From the NCBI GenBank assembly GCA_964035015.1, contig OZ036001.1, forward strand, positions 15,536,111 through 15,600,110: a stretch of DNA of 64,000 bases, given 5' to 3'. The notes under the pieces are model-generated. The model did no database searches, was not told where the DNA came from, and was given only the letters and a program-made list of their open reading frames with translations. This document shows, in pieces, positions 55,298-64,000 of this stretch. The first letter of the stretch is position 1; each line of letters opens with the position of its first letter. The stretch comes from Corallium rubrum. Taxonomy: Eukaryota > Cnidaria > Anthozoa > Scleralcyonacea > Coralliidae. A program made the translations under genes and the position numbers.

Positions 55298-55776
55298 AAG
55301 CCACGGCTCAAGTTTTTTAGTTTTATTTGAATGTCACGAGTACAAGTAGCAAAGACTGAAGGCGAAGTATTAAACCGACTTTCAACGAAAACTGTAAACA
55401 ACAAAAACACTTTCAGTGACCGTAAACACTGTCTTTTTTAAATATTACCAGGGTTAAGTCACGTTGGCCTGAAAAAAAGAGAAAAATCTTCTCGACGTTT
55501 CGAGCGAAGGCCCTTCGTCAGGAGAAATTAGTAAACAACTCACATGTGGTCACGCGTATTTATAGCAGAGCTACAATGGGAATCACGTGAACACATGTAA
55601 GCCAATAAAAACAAAGTAAACAAATAAATTAATATGTAATTTTAGCCTGCGTGCAGGTGCTGACCCAATTTGTGGGTCAGCTACCTGCAAATAGGCAAAG
55701 AAACAGGTTATAAATTACTATTTAAATCATCGGAAAAAGGTTAAGGAAAAGGTGTGGAATATGGTGGTGGAGTGAG

Positions 55777-57399
55777 CTAAATGAAAGAGAATCGCTCATT
55801 GAGGCCGTGAGGGTGAATGGTACCAAGTTTGTAAATGAGACGCATTTCTTGTTTACGACGAGTATCGTTACAACCTGTAATGGGCTGAATGGCACAGATT
55901 TTCATGTTGGAAAAGGAGTGGTTGGCACTGTTGAAGTGCCTGGCAACAGGTTTGTTTTGCACATTGTATTTGACATCACGAAGGTGTTCAACAAACCTGT
56001 CACCTAAACGTCTTCCAGTTTCTCCGATGTAAAGCATGGGACATTTACTGCAAGAGATACAGTAAATGAGGTTGGAGGAAGTGCAAGTGAAACTGTGGGT
56101 TATGTTGAACCTACATTTTGGAGCCGAAATTGAAACTGAGGAGTCTAAATATTTACAGGTGTTGCACCTACCACGACAGCAAGAGCTGGTGCCAACATGT
56201 GATACCAAGGCTTGCTGCAGTGAGCTGTGAACAACGTTTTCCCGGATGTTTTTGCTATGCCGAAAAGATACTAGGGGTTTCTCAGAGAAAATGGAAGATG
56301 TTTCTGGGTCATTTTTAATGAGGTCGAAATTGCGGTTAATGATGTCCCTTACTTTGAAATTGAAGGGATGAAAAGTGAGAACTAGAGGTACTTTTTCATT
56401 AGAAATGGTAGCCAAAGGTTCGCTTAAGGTGTCTGAACGGGAAATGTTGGAGACCTTGTGTAAGGCAGTGTCTAAGAGGTGGGAAGGATAACCGCGATTA
56501 ACAAAAAAGTTTCTCATTTCCAAACATTTGGCATTGAAATCGTCATCTTCACTGCAGAGGCAGCGAAGACGAAGAAATTGAGAGAAAGGAACGGAAGTTT
56601 TGGTGTGTTTAGGATGATGAGAGGAGAAGAGGAGGTAGCTATGAGAGTCAGTGGTCTTGTAAAAGACAGAAGTGCTCAGCTTATTACCATTAATGGAGAC
56701 AAGAATATCTAAGAACGACACACTAGTCTCACTGATCTCCCATGTGAACTGGAGTGCTGGGTGGAAGTCATGAACATAGTTAATGAAGCAAACCAGGTCA
56801 GCGCGCGAACATGATGCAGTGCCTAAGCAATCATCAATGAACCGACCATAGTAGTCAGGTAGGAAACCAGTGTATTGTTCAAAGATTTGTTTTTCCACAT
56901 AACCAACAAATAAGTTGGCATAGTTAGGGCCCATTTTAGTACCCATGGCTACACCACTAACTTGTTGGTAATGCTCACCATCAAATGAAAAATTGTTGAG
57001 GGTGAGCACTAACTCAGCCAGGCGTAACAGAGTGGTGGTCGATGGCTCCTGAGTTGTGCGTTGATCAAAGAAATATTTAAGTGCTTGAAGACCATCGTGA
57101 TGCGGGATGACAGTGTAGAGTGATTTAACATCCATGGTGAAGATGAAATGATGTGAACCCTGAAAACTAATGTGGTCACAAATTTTCAGAGCATGTTTGG
57201 TGTCCTTGATGTAAGAAGGTAAATTCTTAACCAAGAGTGCCATGATGTGGTCAAGGTAGGATGAAATGGCTTGGGTAGGGCAACCACAAGCAGACACTAT
57301 AGGTCTACCTGGGTTGTTGGGTTTGTGAATTTTGGGAAGGAAGTACATGACAGGTGTGCGTGGAGTGGTGGTTAGGAGATTGCTTGCTGTATCAGGCAA
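55777..57399 (-). CDS. PLE reverse transcriptase with GIY-YIG endonuclease (5'-truncated)
   Basis: 540 residues, copying element RNA into cut target DNA. RT: YFLPKIHKPNNPGRPIVSA (19-37) is the PLE-type finger motif; D90 in FTMDVKSLYT is motif A; VSGVAMGTKMGPNYAN (148-162) is motif B; D189-D190 in YGRFIDDCLG is motif C. A CCRGRCNTC cluster (407-415) is the zinc-knuckle-like region preceding the nuclease in Neptune-type PLEs. The GIY-YIG domain spans about 444-520: LIYCISC, then MLYIGETGRRLGDRFVEHL, then KPVARHFN. The first Met is probably internal: full-length PLE proteins usually carry another 100-200 residues, and the reading begins only a few bases from the inverted-arm junction. No internal stop. 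Confidence 0.92.
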   Translation of the reverse strand: MPDTASNLLTTTPRTPVMYFLPKIHKPNNPGRPIVSACGCPTQAISSYLDHIMALLVKNLPSYIKDTKHALKICDHISFQGSHHFIFTMDVKSLYTVIPHHDGLQALKYFFDQRTTQEPSTTTLLRLAELVLTLNNFSFDGEHYQQVSGVAMGTKMGPNYANLFVGYVEKQIFEQYTGFLPDYYGRFIDDCLGTASCSRADLVCFINYVHDFHPALQFTWEISETSVSFLDILVSINGNKLSTSVFYKTTDSHSYLLFSSHHPKHTKTSVPFSQFLRLRCLCSEDDDFNAKCLEMRNFFVNRGYPSHLLDTALHKVSNISRSDTLSEPLATISNEKVPLVLTFHPFNFKVRDIINRNFDLIKNDPETSSIFSEKPLVSFRHSKNIRENVVHSSLQQALVSHVGTSSCCRGRCNTCKYLDSSVSISAPKCRFNITHSFTCTSSNLIYCISCSKCPMLYIGETGRRLGDRFVEHLRDVKYNVQNKPVARHFNSANHSFSNMKICAIQPITGCNDTRRKQEMRLIYKLGTIHPHGLNERFSFI

Positions 57400-57689
57400 T
57401 TCACCCTCACGGCCTCAATGAGCGATTCTCTTTCATTTAGCTCACTCCACCACCATATTCCACACCTTTTCCTTAACCTTTTTCCGATGATTTAAATAGT
57501 AATTTATAACCTGTTTCTTTGCCTATTTGCAGGTAGCTGACCCACAAATTGGGTCAGCACCTGCACGCAGGCTAAAATTACATATTAATTTATTTGTTTA
57601 CTTTGTTTTTATTGGCTTACATGTGTTCACGTGATTCCCATTGTAGCTCTGCTATAAATACGCGTGACCACATGTGAGTTGTTTACTAA

Positions 57690-57729
57690 TTTCTCCTGAC
57701 GAAGGGCCTTCGCTCGAAACGTCGAGAAG
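57690..57729 (+). ncRNA. Hammerhead-like motif at PLE end
   Basis: TTTCTC, CTGACGA (57696-57702), AGGGCCTTCGCTC, GAAA (57716-57719), CGTC, GAGAAG. TTTCTC pairs with GAGAAG exactly as TTGCT pairs with AGCAA in the 3.2-kb and 12.5-kb copies. Stem II is weak here. The inverse copy lies at about 55489-55529. Confidence 0.4.
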
Positions 57730-57830
57730 ATTTTTCTCTTTTTTTCAGGCCAACGTGACTTAACCCTGGTAATATTTGGATTTCAACCGTGGTCGACGCT
57801 GTCCTAGAAGCTTTTAACTGTCTTTTTTAA

Positions 57831-58251
57831 CTTTTTTTAGCGGTAAATTCATTTTAACGATATTTTAACGCTATTTTAGCTTGACGTTTGACTTTGTTTT
57901 TCGAGTTTTGTAATGACCGGTCTTTACTGGTTTGTAATATGACCGTTCAGGAACCAATCAAATTGCAGAAACACGATGGGAAATGGGGGCTGTCGAGGCT
58001 CGCAAAATACGGGCTGACCCGTATTAGCTACGTATGCGTAGAACGAATATCTTGCGTGTAAACGTCATCAATACACGGCCAATACACGGCCGACAACTCA
58101 CTTGAGCCAGCACGTGGACTGCGAACTGACCCATGAAAGTGGCTGGTTTTCTATGCGATTTCCGATCGTTATTCGCGTTAAGACTGCTCACGTGACAACA
58201 GCCATATAATAAAGTATATCTTATGTAATTTGTCTTTTTATACTAACTAAA
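57831..58251. other. No recognised gene
   Basis: Contains short TTTTAACG-type repeats (57815-57880) and a duplicated AATACACGGCC near 58071-58091. Confidence 0.5.
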
Positions 58252-59052
58252 TTAAGGTGCTGTTATACCATGCAACAAATAAGCAAAACCGGGCGCACAC
58301 GCTACGAATTTAGTCGGCCGATATTTATCAGCAAACTAAATTTTGGGCTTTTGACTAAAATCGTCACGTGTGCGGTGTCATTACTGAGCAATGTTAATTG
58401 ACCGATTTTTATCGGTTGATATTGTCCGATTAAAATCGGTCGAATCGAAATATCGCATCATGACGTTTATGGCGATTAACAACTTTTATCGTTCACTGAT
58501 CACTCAATATTCTTCCTGGAGTTATTTGATTTGATGGTCGTAAAAATGGTGACTTCCGTTGCTAAAGATGTGAAGTTTTACATGTAAATGGCACACTTGT
58601 ATGGTAAACACCGATTTTTATCGGTTGAACAGCCGATAAAAATTTCGCGTGTGCACCAGGCTTAAATGTTGCAGATTGAAAAAAAAATATCGCACTGTGT
58701 AACACCCCGAGTAACTTGCGATTTGTTATTTTTGCCGTGCTGCAAAAAAAGTTGGATGGGTCCTATTTTTTGCTGCAGCAAGTTATAGAACGTGGAACAC
58801 CTTTTCTGCATCTTGCAACACAATATTTTCAATGCTGACCAATCAGGTGCGAGAACTTCAGGTAGCGCGCACACTTAAGACTGGGGCCAAATGCTCCTGG
58901 AACAAACAACATAGTGGATGAGCTTGACGATGACATTTCGAGAAAAATGTGTCTGCGTGTAACACCCCTCTAGGCAACTTGCGAGTTTTTTTTTCAATGG
59001 GTACATTTTTTGCAAGTTGCAAGAAAAATCGCATTGTCTAACAGCACCTTAA
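58252..59052. mobile_element. TTAA-bounded element containing MITE G
   Basis: TTAAGGTGCTGTTATACCAT then GCAAC at the left; GTTGCAAG...CTAACAGCACCTTAA at the right. The GCTGTTACACGATGCAAC motif near 18430 and 47722 is related to its ends. Confidence 0.75.
58289..58661. mobile_element. MITE G, copy 2 (nested)
   Basis: GGGCGCACACGCTACGAATT...GATAAAAATTTCGCGTGTGC. Inverse orientation to 24103-24503. Confidence 0.85.
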
Positions 59053-59159
59053 ACTAAATAATAAATAATAGAAAGACCTTTTCTTAAACTTTTATCATAG
59101 CTACCTCTTCCCTAGATGTCCGAATTGCCTTTTGATGAAGTCATTAAAGACAAAAAGTT

Positions 59160-59677
59160 CAACCTCGTCCCAGGGCATTTTGCCTCCACGTTGGGAGGTC
59201 GGCGAAAATGGCCCTGGCATCGGCTGGTCGATTCTATAATCGGATTGGCCGGTTTAAAAACTTGATTAATTCAGATACAGTGTAATTTATTCATCAAAAT
59301 ATGAATTGCAATAAATCCACTCTACGAAGTTCATCCAAAGAATTGTAACGATAGCTTTGGTTAAAGTCAAGAACAACATTAGATGTATGTTTCTTCCCGA
59401 CATTTAAATCTATCGTGGATAATCGTGGGGAGTATCATGATGAATACTGCTAGCCAGTTGCATTTATGATAAAGGTTCACATGAGTGATTCGACAGAGCG
59501 TTAAATATTTCTTATTTATTATTCATGTATACGTATTATACAAAAACGAAACACAAAGACCGCATAATTTTCTTGCCAAAACACCCCAAAATTCTGGGTG
59601 TCACGTGACCTGCCGATGCCAGCGCCATTTTCGCCGACCTCCCAACGTGGAGGCAAAATGCCCTGGGGACGAGGTTG
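59160..59677. mobile_element. MITE with about 67-bp ends and 9-bp TSD (Mutator-like)
   Basis: CAAAAAGTT is duplicated at 59151-59159 and 59678-59686. The ends CAACCTCGTCCCAGGGCATT then TTGCCTCCACGTTGGGAGGT are mirrored with about three differences. Long ends plus a 9-bp duplication suit Mutator-like elements; no transposase is present. Confidence 0.88.
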
Positions 59678-59784
59678 CAAAAAGTTAGTTATTTTTGATG
59701 GATTTAAGGAAAGTTGAAGATTTTATTGTTTATTAGAATATAAATCTCATGGGAACACCCCCTAAGTCAGGAGACCTACATGTG

Positions 59785-59825
59785 TATGAATGAATAAAAT
59801 GCTTGATTGCACTCGTACCAAAATT
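59785..59825 (+). repeat. Repeat E, copy 4, left piece
   Basis: TGAATGAATAAAATGCTTGA then TTGCACTCGTACCAAAATT. It continues at 63839 (AAAATTATGCAAAAAATGTG) after the LINE insertion. Confidence 0.8.
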
Positions 59826-60743
59826 GGGCCCACTTATGTTCCTTATCTACATCAACGATTTGCCTGACTATCCCCAAAACGGCTCCAGACTGGCTCTCTT
59901 CGCTGATGACTCCAAATTATATAACACTAACGAATCTACAAATGCAAGATATTTTCTCCAACTTGACCTCGACCACCTGTATCAAAGGAGCCTCCACTGG
60001 GCCATGTCATTTAATGTGTCCAAATGCAAGGTAATGCATATCTCAAGGGAAAAAACCCTGTAGTACCATCGATAGACCTTGGCAACCAGCCTCTTGAATG
60101 TGTCTCTTCTATATCTGACCTTGGCATCATAGTGTCCAACTTACTGTCATGGTCAAGACATATCGAGGAAATGGTAGCAAAATCCAACAAAACTCTAGGT
60201 TTAATCAAACGAATATGCAGGGATCTCATTGATCTATCTACTAGAAAAACCCTATATTGCTCCTTAGTTAGATCACGGCTAGACTGTGGCTGTAATCTGT
60301 GGTCGCCATATACAAAAAAGCACATTATTCTAATCGAAAATGTCCAGCGCAGAGCAACAAAGTTTATACTTAACTATCCATCCAGCCAGATGTCATACCT
60401 TGAATGATTACCAAACTGGGTCTCTTACCACTCGAATATCGGAGAGAAATCAGCGACTTAATTATGATCTTTAAATTCAGAAATGGCCTTTATGACTAGT
60501 GACTTATCTCAATACTTGACCGATATCTGTGCCTCTAGATACAACACTCGTAATTTCGACTCAAACAATTTTTACCTAAATTACAAACATAAACATGACT
60601 ATTTTCAAAAATCTTTTTTCCCAAGAGCTGCCAAGTTATGGAACACTCTTCCCAAAGACTTCAAAACATGCAACTCTCTAGTTACCTTTACTAGTAAACT
60701 AGAAATACATGAACGCAATAACCCCTCGCCCGCGTTTGCATGA
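59826..60743 (+). pseudogene. LINE ORF2 C-terminal half, frameshifted
   Basis: RT palm text GPLMFLIYINDLPDYPQNGS then ALFADDSKLY (catalytic FADD at about 59904-59915) is followed in another frame by SWSRHIEEMVAKSNKTLGLI then LIKRICRDLID and LDCGCNLWSPY. In a further frame come GLLPLEYRREISDLIMIFKF and FFPRAAKLWNTLPKDFKTCN then SLVTFTSKLEIH. Frame changes occur near 60050 and 60405. The 5' part (endonuclease and N-terminal RT) is missing. The style is CR1/Jockey-like. Confidence 0.8.
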
Positions 60744-62500
60744 ATTTTTGTAAATACCTCCTGATATTCCCCTTGCGCTCTTTTTTATTGGGGGACTGGA
60801 AATAGTCACTCCTGTTGATTGAAATATAGTTTTAATTCTAGTAAAATATTTGAAATAAAAAACCCCTACAGTTTTAATAAATCTATTTTTTGAAGGAAAA
60901 AGTATCAAGGAACAAAGAAAAATTTAAGGATGATATTTCGTGAAAAATATTGAGATAAAGGAAATTGCACGTCGCTTCCAGGGTTTGAACTCGACCATAT
61001 TGCCGTGCAAGTCGACTATGTTAATGTATCAGTCAATTCCAGCTGTGCCCATCCCCCCCCCCCGGCCACCCCCGAGCATTCACCATTTTTGCTAATCCCG
61101 GGGGTAGGGCTATCGCCAAGAGCACATAACCCGGGGGTCGGGATTTGGAACATTCGCACTTGCTATGCACTGTGGGAAAGTATGTCTAATTCGCACCACA
61201 GGTAGCCCAAGCTCAAGTTGTGGCGGGCGCTGTGCGGGCATTTTAACGGAAATATATTTGACTATATGGTTTCAAACTTCCAAGTAAATCGGACGTTAAA
61301 TGAGCTAAAATACGATAAATTTTTCAGTAAAATAGCGTTACCTTGAGTTCATGATGTGTTGTCTTCTATTTGTGTGCTTCGTGAGTTGATTTGAAGCGAT
61401 TTATCTCTGTTTTCGTTTGGGATTTAGACCTGAATTTGTTGCCCAGGGGTGGAGCCTTGGCCCACTATGTCTTTCCCTGGGGTGGGGACATGGTCAATTT
61501 TTCCTCCAAAATGTCTAATGCCCGGGTGTTGGCCCGGGCTCCCGGGGGGGGATGGGCACAATTGACTGATACATAACCACCAGACTACCGAGGCAGGCGG
61601 CAAAATTTTGTCAAAATATTAGGGTTATATTGTACACTTCTTTCTCTCCATGTTTACAAAAAACATCGCTACAGCATCTGAAAAAATTTTTGCCTGCCAC
61701 GGCAATATTCTTTTATGACATTTCAAAGTGCTGAAATTGTTTTCACCTACATGTTAATAAATATTTCAACAGCATTTGTACGTTTTACAGAAGAAAAAAT
61801 GCTCCTTTTCCGATTTTTATGCCAAATTAATCAAAAGCTACGTTAGTCACAAGTGGTTTTGACAATAAGAAAACTATTTGAAAAACGATATTAAGACGGC
61901 AACCACAGATAAAATTTTAAGGACACACAAAAGAGAAAACAAAATTAACAGTGATAGGATATACGTAAGGAAAGTGGGAAACTCGAACAGTTTTGCTACT
62001 AAATGTTCGTGATTACTGAGAGCGGCGAGAGCGGCTGCTCTATATTTTTACCGTAAACTTGAACCGTTTCGCCGGCCTTTATTTCTTCGTCGGTTTTCAA
62101 GTGTCACTCTTGCTTTCTCCTCCTTTTGAGTTTCGGTTTGACGGGTTTCCTTCTACTCAAGACGTTATTTTGCTTTATACGTAGACGCTGATTTGTTTCT
62201 ATTCTTTCAAAAGTGATATACGTTCCCCAAAAACTCCTTTCTCAAGTCTTTTTGTCAAGAATAAATTATGTTGTTAGTTCAAATCTTTTTGTCAAGAACT
62301 ATATTGTCCCCAGTGCCCACAATCTTAACCGCGCATGGTCCGTCCACACATATATATAAATAAATAAATAAATATTCAGATCACAGAAATTCGTTCGCAT
62401 ATCACGTTTGTCCACGCGTGTAAAATGGCTCCACGCGTGTCGAGATTAGCACCCTCACCGGGCTCCGGGCCTTCGGCCCGTCGCCCGGCTCGGGGATTAA
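60707..62500 (+). mobile_element. LINE tail, copy a, ending in a GC-rich hairpin
   Basis: It begins ACTAGAAATACATGAACGCA then ATAACCCCTCGCC and ends CACCCTCACCGGGCTCCGGG, then CCTTCGGCCCGTCGCCCGGC. Its interior matches copy d (42387-43412) in inverse. A MITE at 61026-61575 interrupts it. Confidence 0.75.
61026..61575. mobile_element. GC-rich MITE in the LINE tail
   Basis: GTATCAGTCAATTCCAGCTG then TGCCCATCCCCCCC at the left; GGGGGGGATGGGCACAATTG then ACTGATAC at the right. The arms are strongly C/G-skewed (CCCGGGGGT motifs). Confidence 0.75.
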
Positions 62501-62737
62501 ATTCGAGGTATAAGACTATGCATGTTAGCCACCTATCAATTACCTGACTAGACGATTATAGACTGTTGTACCAATATTCTAAAATTTTGTTATTTTCTTA
62601 TCAACATTAATTTTTTAGGGGTTTGATCTCAATTGGGACGAAAAGTTCTGTTTTAATCCCCTGTCACAACTTTATTATAATTATTTATTTATGTCCTTGT
62701 ACTAATTATATTGTGACGAATTAATTATAAACTAAAC
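62501..62737. other. Spacer between two LINE tails
   Basis: AT-rich; ends TTAATTATAAACTAAACT, which resembles the 3' terminus of a LINE with a short ACTAA tail. Confidence 0.4.
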
Positions 62738-63838
62738 TAGAAATACATTAATGCAACAACCCCTCGCCGCTTTTATTAAATGAGTTTTTTGAAACACCCC
62801 CCACCCACCCACCCTGATGTAAAATAAGCACTCCTGATATACAACCAATATAAAAACAAAAGAGTTTAAAACAAATGATAATCCTAGAGATAATTATAGA
62901 ATTTACGGATGGATGACTAACTGATTTAATGAAAGTTGAACATATCAAAGCAAAACTTAGATCTGGTTGTAAAAAATATATTGTTTTTATTGGAGGATTC
63001 AAAAGGGATAATTATTTTTAGCAAGCACTTAAATGGCTTATGTCTTCCCTATGTGGCTATGTATAAGTTGCATGTTTGCAAAGGCAGAATTAAAAGTTAA
63101 AAGCTCAAAATTACATTTATCATAGAGTCTGAGATAAAAACAATTCAGTAGAATCGGATCCCAGAAAGAAGTATTAAACAGACTACGTTTCAGTCGAAAA
63201 TTTGGAAATACAGCAAAAAAAAATCGCAAAAGCCCATGCAAAGTCAATGAATAACATCAACACAAGCTTATAAAGGAAGTGTTTTAAGTTAGCTTTAGTT
63301 AAGCTGACTTACGGTTTGCACGAGCAAAGGGAAAGCACGAAAACGTGAAGCTGTATATTGTTTAGGTTATTAAGACAACAAGAATGCTACCGTTTATAAC
63401 TTTAACACTGAGTGACCACAACCACTGCAATTCAGATCGAGTTTTGTTTACCATACGGAGTTTGGTTTCTTCAGGTTTTCTGGTTTCGCTTCAAGATATA
63501 TTAAACCGACTGTTTGTATCCTTTTCTTCGTTGTTCTCTTTTATTATTTAAGTGGAACAGGCTCCATCGAGGGCTCCATTTCGTTAAACAAAAGCAAAAT
63601 ACTGACAGATTTCATAGTTTTCTTCGTCGCTAGTCACCAGTGTCCAACTATTCTTACCGCGTGACACCGTACCAAACATATATATATATATATATAAATA
63701 TATATATAAATAAATCTCCCAGATTTCGTCTCCCTCGCTTTTTCTACACGCGTGTAAAATGGACTCCACGCGTGTCGAGATTAGCACCCTCACCGGGCTC
63801 CGGGCCTTTGGCCCGTCGCCCGGCTCGGGGACTAAACT
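62738..63838 (+). mobile_element. LINE tail, copy b
   Basis: It begins ACTAGAAATACATTAATGCA then ACAACCCCTCGCC and ends CACCGGGCTCCGGGCCTTTG then GCCCGTCGCCCGGCTCGGGG. The interior matches copy c (51692-52735) better than copies a and d, so there are at least two subfamilies. Confidence 0.75.
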
Positions 63839-63885
63839 AAAATTATGCAAAAAATGTGTTTGCATAAAATAAAGATAAATGAAAA
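63839..63885 (+). repeat. Repeat E, copy 4, right piece
   Basis: AAAATTATGCAAAAAATGTG then TTTGCATAAAATAAAGATAA continues the left piece at 59785-59825. Confidence 0.75.
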
Positions 63886-64000
63886 CGCCGGTATTCCTCA
63901 TTTGGAAATTATAGTTTACTAGTGGTATCAATACTAGATTCACGATTTTTCTGTCGTGGTGCCACTTTAAGGTTTATTCTGGCTAACGCCAGGCCTCAAA

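Larger units (their letters stand above)
55442..57816 (-). mobile_element. Young Penelope-like element (Neptune-like), inverted structure
   Basis: A 14-bp duplication, ACTGTCTTTTTTAA, flanks the element (55428-55441, 57817-57830). Two arms of about 375 bp, 55442-55816 and 57402-57776, appear virtually identical in inverse. The right arm carries 40 further bases (57777-57816) that the left lacks. The ORF (minus) lies between. The right arm includes the last 12 codons of the ORF read on the plus strand (HPHGLNERFSFI), so a 3' end has been joined head-to-head to an inverted body. Near-identity of the arms and the intact ORF suggest a recent insertion. Confidence 0.9.
59826..63838 (+). mobile_element. 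LINE insertion in repeat E
   Basis: AAAATT is present at 59820-59825 and 63839-63844, whereas uninterrupted E has it once (50787-50792). The insert holds the LINE ORF2 end, a long 3' tail, a 240-bp spacer and a second tail, so it is a composite rather than a single simple copy. Confidence 0.75.

Overview
This is a gene-poor, repeat-saturated stretch of an animal nuclear genome. AT-rich composition, GIY-YIG-bearing Penelope-like elements (PLEs), a DIRS-type fossil, a PIF/Harbinger element, dozens of palindromic MITE-like elements, and two host-like membrane-protein genes (a PRRT3/PRRT4-like seven-helix protein and an MFS transporter) suggest an invertebrate metazoan. An anthozoan cnidarian (coral or anemone) is my best guess. 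That assignment is inference from element style, not from a diagnostic gene.

Layout. 0-3.4 kb: a PLE-bounded block carrying about 3 kb of an 11/12-bp satellite. 3.4-7.6 kb: a LINE tail, hairpins and a 21-bp minisatellite. 7.6-19.7 kb: a long repeat unit (called E-A-B here) split by about 9 kb that lies between inverted arms; the gap holds two more minisatellites, a PLE fossil, hAT-like and other MITEs and TA arrays. 20-25.6 kb: MITEs and a degraded Ty3/Gypsy fossil. 27.5-32.1 kb: a LINE tail and a broken DIRS element with a long TTTG array. 32.3-38.9 kb: a nearly complete PIF/Harbinger transposon with an intact transposase and a MADF partner gene interrupted by a hAT-like insertion. 38.9-42.4 kb: nested inverted repeats and unassigned DNA. 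42.4-44.5 kb: a LINE-tail element next to the PRRT-like gene. 44.7-52.7 kb: a second E-A-B unit, microsatellites and another LINE tail. 53.7-55.1 kb: the MFS gene. 55.4-57.8 kb: a young PLE with a 14-bp target duplication. 58.2-63.9 kb: MITEs and a LINE inserted into a copy of repeat E.

How it fits together. Only two transcription units look like host genes. The rest is a layered record of insertions. Several insertions can be proved inside the window because a paralogous empty site is also present: the hAT-like elements at 48698 and 14774, the MITE at 7763, the PLE piece at 48283 and the LINE at 59826. The most interesting signals are the mobile satellite whose repeat unit occurs once, at the same place, in a neighbouring PLE; a recurring hammerhead-like motif at PLE ends whose flanking stem co-varies between families; and a recurring ~1.1-kb LINE-tail element with a conserved GC-rich terminal hairpin.

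All calls are by eye. No alignment, search or folding program was run, so repeat boundaries are approximate unless a target-site duplication (TSD) is quoted.
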